Assembly: GCF_019649055.1 (NCBI RefSeq)
Contig: NW_026570281.1
Coordinates: 124,001-188,000, forward strand
Length of the DNA stretch: 64,000 nt
Reading direction: 5' to 3'
Source: Paramacrobiotus metropolitanus
Taxonomy: Eukaryota > Tardigrada > Eutardigrada > Parachela > Macrobiotidae
The translations under genes and the position numbers were made by a program. The notes beneath the pieces are model-generated. The model had not been told where the DNA came from and ran no database searches. It saw only the letters and a list, made by a program, of their open reading frames with translations. Below, piece after piece: positions 10,972 through 22,339 of this stretch; positions within the stretch are counted from its first letter, which is position 1, and every line of letters begins with the position of its first letter.

Positions 10972-12780
10972 AGCGACAAAGAAATGCACCACTTTCAGAT
11001 GTTTCCGGACTGTGATGTATTAAGTACATTATACTTATTCATACTACGAGACTTTGTTACTGTTTGTGAACCGTCTCGCTGACACGAGTTCGGCTCTGCC
11101 CAGTTGCTGCCATCTTTGTTGGTTAGCTTTATGTCAGCTGTTTTTGATTATATATAGGTGCTATGTTTTCTGATGTACACTATCATACAAACGATCTAAG
11201 AACATTAAAGATACCAAAAATTATTCGCTAAGTTGGCTTGCATTAATTCTTGTATGGGAAAATTAACCCATATACATAAACATTCAGTTGATTAACTGCC
11301 AATAATTTAAAAAACATCACTACCTGCTTCGTAAATTCATTTTCTTCCTGGTCCAAGCGCGGAGTGTTTGAGTATTGTCTGAACTCTCTTCTGGTGCACG
11401 CATTTCTTGGCACCATTTTGCCAATCGATGGAGATTGGTGAAACAGAGTGACTGTATATCTATTTGGAATATTTTGGTTTTGGTAAATTTACATGCACAC
11501 ATTGGTGATACAGCTACATACAGTAAGTACCTGCTGTAGTCCTATGCATAAAAATAACATTAGTATGCAAGGCAATGAGTTGTTTTGTATGTCTTTGTAA
11601 GCCATTCCGCAAGAGTTTGGTATGACACTGATGGAAGAGATTCTGACTTGTTCTCGTTTTCGCTCGCAAAACTATCTCGGTGACATCCTGAAAGAAGACC
11701 AGTTATCGTACATCGGTGTCAGTTGATAACTTTTAGCACGAACAAGAGCGCATTTAGTAGGTTAGTGGCGGCAGAGCCGACGACGAGGGCAAGGAGTCTG
11801 CCATACAATACTGGAAATCCTGGAGACAAGGTTGTTGTGAAACTGTACTCGTGTCTTATCTGTACTCTATGACAGTTTGTGTAGACCTGGAATCTATGGT
11901 TCGCCAAACCGTCATGGCGGCTTGGCGTGCGCTATTTTGGGCGTAACTTCGAAGCCCGGGTTTTAAAGCCCAGCAATATGTATGTGCGAGTACTTATAAT
12001 CTTCTGTACAGTGCAGCGGATAGCAAAGTCCCGGGCATATAGCCCCGGTAGGTATAGCTCCTATTTCAAATTCCTATAATTTTTAAATTACGCTTTGCAT
12101 TACGCATTTATTATCTAAAGCGAAAGTCAGATGCTGACCAATTGGCTTGCCATATCCTGAATATGTCCTTTACTAACAACCTGGCTGCAAGCCTGCAAAC
12201 GTTTAATCAGTGGAAATTAACGGAAACTGGGCACTGTCACGTTACCAGTCAGCGGTGCGACTTTTTCGCTAAAAATACGCACTAGTTGTTGTCTTTTGTA
12301 GAAATATGTTATTCCGCTTCTCTAACTCAGCCATTTTTCAGCACCGCTGCACAGTTGACAGTGTGTTATACAAAGAAAGCAATTACCAAACTGTTGTGTG
12401 GTTGCTGAAAGCCTGAAATACTATTCGTTGCCGCAACGTCTCGATTTCGACAGCCGAGACAGCGTAAAAGCCAGAACGTTTCCGCGGAATGGTACAATCC
12501 TCCTCCCAAGTCAGCCGATGAGCGCTGACAATGCGTTCAACAGTCTCGGCTTTTGCGTGCATGTGAAACTTGAATGCGGCTCCCGGCAAAATGACAACAT
12601 TCTATTTCGAATTATAGGGTTTTACCTAACAGAAATTTATTTCAATACTTTGTCTCGAGCATATCCGTATATAAACAACTGGATGGTTGCGAGAAAACCA
12701 TACGAGTCCGAATCAAACCGGTGCAGATTAAATACGAAATTGTACAACTTTCTGTTTCCCAGCTCTATTTCGCAACAGCC
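10972..12780. other. Intergenic, 1.8 kb
   Basis: No gene supported. ORFs at 11320-11502, 11719-11907, 12383-12589 (-) and 12398-12799 (+) show no domain or codon pattern I trust. The promoter of the next copy lies at the end. Confidence 0.4.
12668..12675 (+). promoter_or_regulatory. TATA box (TATATAAA)
   Basis: TATATAAA 113 bp before the ATG at 12781. Confidence 0.7.
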
Positions 12781-13299
12781 ATGCAGATCATCCTGGTGAC
12801 CCTTCTTTTGGTAGCCTGCACCAGCGCCAGTGTTCTTCGTGAGCGCCGACAGCTGACCGGCGGCAGCGCCAGCTGCACCGCCGAACAAAAAGCTCAGTGC
12901 GGTAAGTGAAAGTGACCTTTGTCTAGAATGGCCGTTGCTGTGTCAAATTACTTATTTCTGCATGTTTCCTTATTTGACGCCTACAGCAAAAAAAGCAGAA
13001 AGTGCGTTTCATACGAAAATCACCAGATCCTTATTGCCCCCGTCAAGCGATAATTTATAGTATAAATAAACTGTGGAACTTTAACAATATGGTATCTTTT
13101 AGGGATGGCACAGTGCCAGAACAACGGCAACTCAAATACCCAGGTGATCAGTGGCGGTAACACTGGTGGCGGCGGTCTCCTTAGCTTGGTGCCAATCAAC
13201 GCCCTCAATGGAGCCGGCGTACAGGTGCCCATCAACGCCAACGTCTGCCCACCGATTTCCGTCTGCAACGCCTGCTTGGCTGCCAACATCCTTGGTTAA
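12781..13299 (+). CDS. Secreted CQNN-family protein, copy 7
   Basis: Exons 12781-12901 and 13103-13299; 201-nt phase-1 intron (GTAAGT...TTTTAG) with TGACCTTT at 12913-12920, eleven bases after the donor. 105 aa. The signal peptide starts MQII rather than MKCI, as in most - strand copies (35227, 38108, 40416), then RERR|QLTGGSASCTAEQKAQC. Exon 2: GMAQCQNNGNSNTQVI, LLSLVPINALNGAGVQ, VPINANVCPPISVCNAC. An in-frame ATG 60 bases upstream (12721) is judged not used because sister genes align from 12781. AATAAA at 13370-13375. Confidence 0.85.
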
Positions 13300-14430
13300 T
13301 GAGTTCATTATCTTGAGCTTTATTTAAGTTGCTAGTACTTAACAGCGCCCTCCGTGTAACGCTTTTCAGAATAAAACTATCTGCATAAACCTCCTAGAAA
13401 ATCTGGTCGACGTGCACTTTTAGTGTACTATAAAACGCTACATAGGCGGTCACTTTTTGCCGAGTATTTTGCAAAATGCAGAGCAAGAGTAGCTCGATCT
13501 TACATTTAGAAACACAGGGCTCAAAAACTGGAATTAGTTTGCAATGAAAATGGTTAATGAGCCAGAAAACAGTTTGCTGGCGTGCCATGACCTTTATAAG
13601 CTTGGTTGCTTATCGAAAATATAGCTACTGCAGACCATCTGAAATGCCGTAACTACCGCGACCAGTTACCTTAAGGATTTATAGTACCGCATTTCTGTTT
13701 TAACAAGAATCAAAATATCGGCTTTGTAATAAGCATCACACGATATTTGGGTTTACCAATTATCTATAGTTTATGATACATTAGTACGTACATACACTAT
13801 TATTACGCGCTAGAACCCACCTGATAAACCACTGAAACGTGCCACATAACAATGCAATAAATACCGTATTACAACTCAATATTAAATCAGGTAGGGCTTA
13901 TTTAACTGCATGTCTTTGATACCAAATAGTAGAATTTGCTATTCGGTCCCAACAAATTATTTATTATGGGGGATTCAACGCGATGCTGCCCATGAGGTAC
14001 CGTAATAAGTGATCCCGCCCATCTTAAATTCTTAATTAATTTGATCCCGACTACGAGATCGCGCGTACTACGAGCTACGAGATTGTCTTAACTGAACACC
14101 ACACATGGAAGACTTGCACAAATTGTGCATTATAAAGGTAAGGTAAGTACTTGTAAACTATCATCAAGCCTTTAGGTTTGACTTATCTAAACTGGGACAA
14201 TGCAGCCGGTATATGTTATCGTGTACGATACAAATATTTTATCCAACAACCACTGTCATTAGAATCAGGTATTATTATCATCTGGTGGATGATAAGCGCG
14301 GAAACATTGTTTTCCCTAAAGAAATTCCTCGAAGCTGTGTGCTGTTTAGTTTGCATTTTCAATAAACGTTTCTGCAAGAAACAGACACCAAATAAACCAA
14401 CGCAGCAGTGTTTTGCAAAATGCGTATATC
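13300..14430. other. Intergenic, 1.1 kb
   Basis: End of the first gene cluster; no gene recognised. TGACCTTTAT at 13588 is one of the dispersed copies of the octamer. Confidence 0.45.
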
Positions 14431-15371
14431 ATGTCACCCTGTTACATAAAAAACATTGTAATTGCTGTTGTATGCCTGGATCTGGTTGTCGGCGGCGCGG
14501 CAATCTCACCATTATTAGATGTTAAGCGATCGCCATTGCCGCTGGAGGTTGCGGCTGCGAAGGGACAGCAAGAGAAAGATCAGTCACAGAATTCCTCCAC
14601 CTTAATACCAGGTACAATCATATTTTGTTTAGCAGCGCCGCAGGGGCATGTTAGAGTTATGTCTGCAATAATTTCCGTGTGGGTAAAACTAATGTTATCA
14701 TCGTTGGGAAACTCTGTACTCCAGATTGCATTTAGTATAATGCACCATAATTAGATTAATTGTGGTACAAGGCTGCACTTTTCTTGAAGCGGCGGCGGGG
14801 CGCTTAAACGCGCTCTATGATTAGCATGTGCAACCTTACCAAACTTAATTTGAATTTAATTCTTCTTATTTAACTGAAATATTTTCTGATGGAACAACAA
14901 GAAACTACTATTTAAATACCTATGCCAGAGGAAAAATGGATTTAACATTAGTTTGTAAGATAGTTTTCAGGATAACGGCGATCGCCAATCGACTTGTGAG
15001 GTTTCCGTCAACGACGGCACAGACATTTCGCAGTATTGTTTGGTATTTGCGCCGGAGAGTTGATTAAACCGTGCGGGCAATAATTCGTACCATGCTGGTC
15101 GCACCATCAGGATCAGCCAATGGAAGGACAGCTGCGATTACTCCAGTGCTCATTTGATCCGTACCCCCACAATCAGCCGTTATCAGCCACGTGGGGCAGT
15201 CTTTGTGTGCGGCGTCAAAACTCAACCTGCAAATCACTTGTGTCTCATGCGTCTAAAGGTCGCCGGTGCATCCGGTGCACAGGCACACTGAATACATATT
15301 GCAGGCACATTAGGATTATGCAGAAGAGCCAGTATCCGTGGCATATCAACAGTGATTATACATTCCTGTAG
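14431..15371 (+). CDS. Candidate secreted Cys-rich protein, three exons
   Basis: Not recognised. Proposed exons: 14431-14682, 14971-15042 and 15111-15371, all junctions phase 0 (donors GTAAAA and GTATTT; acceptors TTTTCAG and CATCAG); about 194 aa. Residues 1-24 (MSPCYIKNIVIAVVCLDLVV...) look like a signal peptide. The middle exon reads DNGDRQSTCEVSVNDGTDIS; the last exon is Cys-rich (LLQCSFDP, SLCVRRQNSTC, RRCIRCTGT, NTYCRH). A stop codon at 15061 falls inside the proposed 68-nt second intron, which supports that splice. The first donor is the weakest point: GTACAA at 14611 would also be a donor but gives a stop after splicing. Could instead be chance ORFs. Confidence 0.35.
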
Positions 15372-15872
15372 CTTGCAGGTTTGCTGTGCCGATCCATGAT
15401 TACACCTGTTTAACTGTATAGTTTAAGTTCTGCTAGATTTTGGTCAGTTTAAAATTATTGTCGAAAACGCGATCATTGGCATTTACGTCGCCACCATTTT
15501 GATTAAAGGATTGAGATGCACCTGCCTATGTTGAGCTTGTTTGGTGTAATCACTAAAGCAAAACTGCTTTTCGATCCGGCATATTCGGTTGCCTAATTGT
15601 AAGCATATTAGCATACAAAGCAAATGTACATATAAAATAAAATATATATTATAATTTGTATATGCAGCTTGAAAATGACCAAGCAAAAGCAACTATAAAA
15701 CTGGAAGCGCTATAGAATACTCGTATATGATGATTAGTTATGTGAATACTCTGACAGAGTTTTCAGAATCAGGGATTATTCAAGCAGTTCTTTACTGCTT
15801 GCGAACAATCAGTTGCTGAATAACTGCATGCATAGATAGCTATATCAAACTCATAATTATGTATTTACAGCC
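15372..15872. other. Intergenic
   Basis: Nothing recognised except a probable splice acceptor (ATTTACAG) just before the next ORF, suggesting an intron in its 5' UTR. Confidence 0.4.
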
Positions 15873-16454
15873 ATGGATCGCTTCCGCAACCACTCATCCT
15901 TTGTCAATGGGAGCGCCAGCCTGCCGTTCAGCAGCCGGCCGACCAAACTGCCGCGGAAGAGCGTGGTTGGCGCCGGTCCGCTGGCCTCCTCTTACTACAC
16001 GTCCAGCGCCTGGATCAACACCATCAAGAGCATCGCCGTCTGCTGGGCTATCGTGGCCTGCATTTGGATCTTCTTCAAACTCCTCACCTGCTCCACTTTC
16101 GCCTACCGCCTCTGGTACCGCAAGCGCCTCACCGAGGCCCGCGAGATGGCGTTGCTGGAAGGGGCACAGAGTGGCGTGCCCAGCGGTGGTTGTCCCCTTG
16201 GACTGGGCTTCGCCTCACGCTGGACCCAAGTTAACTTCCTAAAACAAGGCGGGGAGGCAGCCATGGAGGCGCCGCCGGGTTATGAACAGTTCTCGCCGCC
16301 GGCATACGAGGATATTGTCGGCATGGAAATGTGTGCGCAGTTGATACTGGAGCGGGTGGATGAGACCGTTGGCGGCGGTGGCACCGCAGGGAATGCAAGT
16401 GACGAAGGGGAAACAACGGCGCTGACCGCCGATGCACAAGATGACCGCAGCTAG
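15873..16454 (+). CDS. Single-pass membrane protein with two PPxY motifs
   Basis: 193 aa uninterrupted ORF; ATG in context GCCATGG just after a TTTACAG acceptor, so the leader is probably spliced. One hydrophobic segment at about residues 51-73 (SIAVCWAIVACIWIFFKLL), followed by a basic stretch (YRLWYRKRL), suggests a Ser-rich N terminus outside and a cytosolic tail. The tail holds PPGY (134-137) and PPAY (142-145), the ligands of WW domains in NEDD4-type E3 ligases, and an acidic, Thr-rich C terminus. Single-pass proteins with paired PY motifs (NDFIP-like, Commissureless-like) act as adaptors for ubiquitin-dependent sorting of membrane cargo; that role is inferred from architecture, and no homology beyond the motifs is claimed. 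Codon use is clearly coding (G/C-rich third positions). Confidence 0.75.
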   Translation: MDRFRNHSSFVNGSASLPFSSRPTKLPRKSVVGAGPLASSYYTSSAWINTIKSIAVCWAIVACIWIFFKLLTCSTFAYRLWYRKRLTEAREMALLEGAQSGVPSGGCPLGLGFASRWTQVNFLKQGGEAAMEAPPGYEQFSPPAYEDIVGMEMCAQLILERVDETVGGGGTAGNASDEGETTALTADAQDDRS

Positions 16455-17623
16455 TATCGGCTGGCTCCTGTCTCTTTTTGTATTATAATTAAGTATCTTT
16501 TTTGTTGAGAATTTTTGGTATTTCACGGCCTTTTCACTCACTCATACGCTGCATTACTTGCATGTTGAATTTATTTAAGTACTGATAATACTTAATTGTT
16601 CTATCGCACATACAGTAATTTAGGAGGGCTTGCAAGTTTGCGCAAGAGACTGAGTACTTATATCAGCATTTTCCATTGTGGCGTTAATTATTTACTGAGG
16701 TTTTTCATGACAATATGGGTTGAACTTATGAAGTAATACTGTAGAGGCTCGATCAAGTGGCACCACAGAGTTTGTGTACGGGAAATCAGCACCTGCAATA
16801 TGTGCACTGATCGTGCATGTGAACGCATGGGCATGCACACGCTGCGTGTGTGCTGCTTTCCCATACACAAACTCTGTGGTGCCACTTGATCGAGCCGCTA
16901 CAGTACGCCTACTGGTCGATGAATGTACTCGAAAATAAATTCAGTGTCAAGTTATCTGGGTGCTACAATATAACTTACGTTACTTACGGATACTACAAAC
17001 ATGAAGCATAGTCGACATTACCAATGATAAATCACTCGTTTCGTTTCTAGTTCTGAATTTTTGCCGTTTGCAACTGTCGTATACCGTCTTGTCAGATCTT
17101 ACGGAGTAGATACAACAATTTACGTGTAATATTGTGAAACTGATATGATGCTGACGCGTTCACCGGAGGAAAAATTCAAAAATTCCTTACACTGTTACAT
17201 TGTGGCGCAGAAATTTGTATAACTAACCGTAAGTACTATTACGTACAGCCTAAGCCACTGCGCTGCACCAGCTATCAGCCAAATGGCTGCTGACCTTTAC
17301 GTCGGAGGACATCGGTGCCGGATAATGTGGGTGTCGCCCCTGTGCGTCAACCTTTGTTATTATCAACCTGATATGCCCACTGACGTGCACGCTGAGACCG
17401 GCAGCAAAATGGATGATGCAAATGGGGGGATGTAGCAACAGCGAGCGCACAGCTGCAGGACAGCGTGGGTCACGACGGACGGGAAGCGGATCGCCGCTTC
17501 TTATAAAATTCGCTACTGCGCATCCCATGCTGCTCCCATTATCGTTTTTTGTCTGGAGAAACGTTCAGTTGTGTCGCCGGTTAGCTACTGCCTGTAGTAT
17601 GGCTCCGTAGCATGATCGCTATT
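16455..17623. other. Intergenic with a MITE
   Basis: Contains the palindromic element at 16739-16903 and a GC-richer stretch (17250-17530) with overlapping ORFs on both strands that I do not support as genes. Confidence 0.45.
16739..16903. mobile_element. Palindromic MITE, family A, copy 1
   Basis: 165-bp near-perfect inverted repeat starting CTGTAG(A)GGCTCGATC and ending GATCGAGCCGCTACAG, flanked by TA on both sides. The arms share GTGGCACCACAGAGTTTGTG. Here both arms come from the same end of the element (the CACAGAGT.TG.GTACGG end of copy 2). TA target sites fit the Tc1/mariner or related DDE groups; there is no coding capacity. Confidence 0.8.
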
Positions 17624-18568
17624 ATGGCGAAATATTTTATCTCCTTTTTGGCCTTCGTAATCCTGCAGCGTGCACTGACCTCGCATGCCAGCCCCATTCT
17701 GATGCCAGCGTGCCGTTATGCTGGTAAGCAGATGTACACATTTTAATGATACTCTAATGTTTGTAGTATGGTTGACGTTCTGGCTGAGCAAACTTAATTA
17801 TCGCAGAGTATCGCGAATACAATCCCTTTTTTATTTTTTCATTTGTCTCTATGATGACTTTAACGGGGCAAAATAGCTGCGTAGTTTCTCGACAATTCGC
17901 AGCTGCAGATGGAGAAAGGTTTTCATTAGGATAATAACATTGAAAGCCTTAAGTGATGTTTTTTATGGCTAGCCAATAAAAGCAACAAAGCTCCACAATC
18001 CAGCTGCACGAAATTACATATAATACGATATCATAATAAATTTTTAAAGTTTTTCTTGTCCTAATACTGCAAGTTTGGCGTTCCACAGCACTAGTAACTA
18101 GCACAAGTAACTGGTGACCTTTGATCAGTTTTACAGTAACGTGGTTTAGCGATTGGTTCAATTGATTCTATTGGTTCAGTTGAGCATAAGCTCTTCTTCT
18201 GGGCAGGTTCCATTTGCAAGCGCCAAGAATTTGCATCCTCATACGGAACTATTTCGCCGCGCGTCACCAAAAACTCTGGCTCGCCCAAAGCCCAGTGGTA
18301 CCTGGGCAAACGAACACCTATGGCCGCTGCGGTACTCTCACGGCTTTTTGCCAAACCAAAAGCCCCGGCGGTTGCAGCAGGAAATTCCTTGAAAGGGAAC
18401 GTCCTCACCAGCTTCGACAAAATACCCCGCAAACTGGCCGGTGAACCCCGTATCCGCCTGGGTGCCGGTTATCTGCCCACCGCCAGCCTGTGGTATCATT
18501 TCCACTTGGACAAGGCGAATCCTTCGCGCCCACCAGCCCCAACCTCAAGCTATATGCCAGTAATTTAA
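17624..18568 (+). CDS. Neuropeptide-like precursor with amidation site
   Basis: Not recognised by name. Two exons, 17624-17723 and 18207-18568, joined in phase 1 (GTAAGC...TGGGCAG) to give 153 aa. Residues 1 to about 22 (MAKYFISFLAFVILQRALTS) form a signal peptide. A short segment ACRYAGSICKR ends at a Lys-Arg site (38-39); then Q40 begins a 27-residue peptide ending ...SPKAQWYL at residue 66, followed by Gly-Lys-Arg (67-69), the standard signal for prohormone cleavage and C-terminal amidation. N-terminal Gln could form pyroglutamate. A long C-terminal part (70-153, Ala/Pro/Lys-rich) has no further clear dibasic site. The frame continues across the splice without a stop, and the ORF starting at Met-73 (18320) is only its 3' part. 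Function as a peptide hormone is inference. Confidence 0.55.
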
Positions 18569-20335
18569 CCAACATATACAAACAATCTTCTTTTTATATT
18601 CATTTCACAATAATTATGAGAATCGCGTGCCGCATCTTTTTGCCGTAGCCCATAGCCTTAGCGTAACTCAATTAACTTCTCGGCTGCACTTATTAGTGCG
18701 GCCCATTTGCGATATAAGTAATTATGTAAGAGTATTACCTGTTATGACAATGGCATTCACTACACTGTGGAAACTAAGTACCTTTACCTTACAATTATAA
18801 GTGCTGCTTTATTTAATGGGAACTCGAGTGCATAGAAATTACAGCACGTTCATGTATTAATAGCCTTTTACTGCTTTGTGAAGAAGTACTACAGTAATTT
18901 AAAATTTTGTACACTTGTTAACTGGTTCAGCAATAGTATGGTGCTACTATTATTATTAATAATAATGTTTATCTTGTTAAGTTGCGTGGTTCGTCGTTTG
19001 TACAGTTTTCGACTATGGCTGTGGCAGTGTTGAAACCACTACACGTAGAAGTACTTACTTTCAGCTTACGGTAAGCTGTATGTGCCTATGTGGTACTTAA
19101 AATCCTTCCCAAAATCTGGAGATCCAGCGTTCTAAATAAGCTGATGGTAAGCTATAAATGAGTGATTAATTAACAGCGCAAATGTACAACTACCGCATGT
19201 CCCTATCCAATCAAAGATAAAGCTATTACGTACCATCTTGACAAAATTTACTACTCTAGTAGTATTCAAGTGTTGAGCGCTATAACGCTATACAGATGTG
19301 CTGATGGACGACTACCCTGGCCGGATGTCCACATTCAGTTAGGCCACTACTGGAATGTCCAGTGGGCCCAGTGGGCAGTGGGTAGCAAAAAAATTCCTAG
19401 ATGAGTGTGTCCAGAGAGAAAAATCGCTACTGTAGGTGAGCGAGTGACCGAGCTACTATCGCAGTAAAGCGCTAGCTGCAGTTTGTAATTTTTAGAAGGG
19501 AAACACCAACAGCCCGACTTCGAGTATTCAGATTGCTTAAAAATCTCACATTAACTGGCAATGCAGTCATTGCATTTGCTGAAATAAAACGAAATAATAT
19601 AATTCGTTTAAGCCAGCCGTGGATCATAAGAAATGGAAGGCGAAGCCGGAGAGGTTTCTTGCAATGCAATATGTATGCATAGGAAGATAATGAAATAAGT
19701 AATAAGTAATGTTTATATCACTGGGAATTTCTTTCCAGTAAAATATTGAAAGTGTTTGTTTCTAACCCGATGCTCGTACCTTACTTTAGCATGTTTTGTA
19801 CATAAGTTACGATAAGAATAACGTTGTACTTAACAAAATTTTTTCAGTCGATAATAATTAGCGTTCTTATGTTGCATTGCTGCCGTTTGTTTTCTAAACT
19901 ACTGTATAACAGTAAGTTGGATTGATACTGTTTAGCAAACACATGTACATAGACTAATAAATGTATTTTGCATCATTAAAGGAAAAGTATTTCTTGTAAA
20001 AAGAGTTAACTTAAAAGTTAAAACTGAAATGTAACACTTAAAGTAAAATGGCAATATTTATAAGTCATTATTAGAACTTTCCAGTAGTGCGGTACGTGAT
20101 ACGTATCTGTACGATGAGTGCAGGTACGTATATGTACGTACTTGCACCAGATCGTATGCAGTAACTAATGACAGTATACTTTAATAATACTGCAGAGAAC
20201 TGTTTAAACAATTTGCTTGATCATTTTATAGCTAGAAAATAATCCTTCAAGCAGGCTCTCTATATTGGAGACTTGCTGCATATTTTTCTGTAAAACATAA
20301 ATAATTCATGGGATGAACTAGAAATTACTTGAACT
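18569..20335. other. Intergenic, 1.8 kb
   Basis: AT-rich; no gene or repeat recognised on either strand. Confidence 0.45.
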
Positions 20336-20655
20336 ATGTCAAATCACTCCCATTCCCAGAGAAAAAAGAATCCCAGCAGCGTGTCATTTGACGAGAAAAT
20401 CAAGGACCGCGGTACAGTGATTTACCTCTACCATTGTCGTGACAGAATACTAAAAGCGACAACAATCATTGATTTACAGAAGGCCGAGTGTACCCGAAGA
20501 CTCCCGTTAAAAAAGGTCAACTGCTAAATGTCCCATCTGATTCCGATGAGCGCAGCAGCACTTCCAGCTCCACCACTTCTTCCCATCCTGCCAAGCAGTC
20601 CACCACGACTTCCAAACAGAAAACAAACTCCACTTCCGATCAACGCAAAAAATAA
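20336..20655 (+). CDS. Small disordered Ser/Thr/Lys-rich protein
   Basis: Two exons, 20336-20411 and 20480-20655, phase-1 intron of 68 nt (GTACAG...TTTACAG), 83 aa. Not recognised. Entirely hydrophilic: basic N terminus (SQRKKNPSSVSFDEKIKDR), a short ordered-looking stretch EGRVYPKTPVKKGQLLNV, then a Ser/Thr-rich tail (SDSDERSSTSSSTTSS...) ending in Lys. No signal peptide or membrane segment. SSVSF after a basic run is a loose match to a PP1-docking RVxF-type motif, given only as a suggestion. The unspliced ORF (63 aa) ends early and loses the Ser/Thr tail, so the splice is preferred. Confidence 0.5.
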
Positions 20656-20989
20656 TACAACCTGTATACAAAGACTTCCATACGGTTTTTCTCAGTAATT
20701 GCCACGTTTTGCCTTATACGACAGTGTTTATGCGTTTGATTAAGTAAAATTTGTTTCTTTACAAAACATAGAGTGCCATAAAGGTCACGTTTCTTAATTT
20801 TGTGGCGTTTCTGCCCCGTGTTGGCTCTTTCGATGAGCACAATTACGTAAACTCTATCCACATTGTTAATATCAGAGACGTTTATGTCAAAAATCATGAT
20901 GGCAGGTTAAATTTTGCTTAATAATGCGACTAAGCAATAGATTTGTGACGGCTAACATCATGGCTGTATTGAAAGAAGCTAGACATTGA

Positions 20990-22339
20990 TTAGGAAGGTG
21001 CACACTGGTCATCTTCCGTTAAGGCCTTGAGGACGTTGTCGGCCATAGTACAAGTGACACCAGTGCCGTCGGGCTCTACGAACATTTTCACCACTTTCCC
21101 ATTGTTGATAATCATGGCAAACCTGCAAAAGCCAACATTACGTTTACGGAAATTTCTATCTTTGCAAAATAATCCTTCTGCGAGTGGTGACCTTTTGCTC
21201 CTCCAGTTTCCCAAAAGTTCGGTAAAGTCTTTCTCCATCTTAATGGCCTAAAGAAACACAAGAGTTAGCTTTTAAGCCGGTGTCAAACGGCATTTTTGAC
21301 GCATTGTGTGTACTTTGGTGAATTTGCACTGTGGGTCGGCTAACATGCGAATTTTGCCTTCGGTCTTTAGTTCTCGCGCCCACGCTTGCATCCTGCAAAA
21401 GACAAAGTATACACAGTGCATCTGAAAGATCACCGAATGAGCGGATCGATTAACTGGATCTAACTTACACAAAGGGGTCGTTGACGGAGAGGCAGGCGAT
21501 GGTGGCCACCCCTTTCTTCTGAAAGTCACCGTGGCGGTTCAAATAGCTAGGCACGTGTTTCTGTCACACACAAGACTTGATTATTGTGAGAAATTACTAT
21601 GGCTGCAGTCGGGATGTATTTTGGCGCGGCAGTACAAACCGAACTACATCCCGGCGTGTAGGCTCCCGGCACGCCGAACATGACGGCCTTCTTCTGGCCG
21701 AAGATCTCCGAGGCGCAGAGCTTCTTCATCGGGTCATTCTCAACCAGCACGGAATCATTGGGCAGCGTGTCGCCCTCCTACATGTTGACAAATTAAATGC
21801 TATTACTGATTTTCCAAGTCATAAGATACCATCAAATTAAAGAGTAAAACTTATTTTTGCAGGTAATTACGTAATGCTTAAACGACTATGCGCATATTAT
21901 ATCTCGCACTAGAAGTGCAGTTGAAGTGTGCCTTTATAAATAAACAGCCTTGTACGTATTTGTTCGTTCAAAATAATAATATGTTCGTTTTTTTCCTGAT
22001 TTCTAAATTTCCCTACAGAAAGATTGTTTACATGCGAGTAGAGACTAAGAACCACCCGGAGACTTTTCCAATTACAACGTAAGTGCACTTTTAAAAAAAC
22101 ACTGATTTTAATTTTTTTCTATATTTATTGCGATGAGACAATCCACGTACCTTGAAGCTCTTGCCTGAGCCGGAGCTTTTGCTGGAGAAGATGGTGCGAA
22201 CCATCCGCTGTCCTGTCTGTGCCCATTGCCCGCTAACAGAACTGAATAAGAGCTGAGTGGTTGCGCGAGGAAAAGCCAAGTTCATCGTATAGAAACTGTG
22301 GCGGCAAATAGGGGAAAAGCACAGAACAAACCTATTCAA
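20990..22339 (-). CDS. PRDX5: Peroxiredoxin-5, mitochondrial (atypical 2-Cys)
   Basis: Six exons on the - strand: 22339-22151, 21777-21640, 21560-21469, 21392-21314, 21247-21192, 21122-20990; about 228 aa. Thiol peroxidase that reduces H2O2, alkyl hydroperoxides and peroxynitrite using thioredoxin. Residues 1 to about 60 form an Arg/Ser-rich presequence, so mitochondrial import is likely; Met-19 (22285) is an alternative start. The core EGDTLPNDSV... leads to AVMFGVPGAYTPGC, with peroxidatic Cys-107, then KKGVATIACLSVNDPFVM, KIRMLADP, and FVEPDGTGVTC with the resolving Cys-209. The resolving Cys position is that of animal PRDX5. The C terminus ends APS, lacking the peroxisomal SQL-type signal of the human protein. 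All splice phases agree; the donor of exon 5 (GTCACC) is weak but required by conservation (GNWRSKRFAM). Confidence 0.93.
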
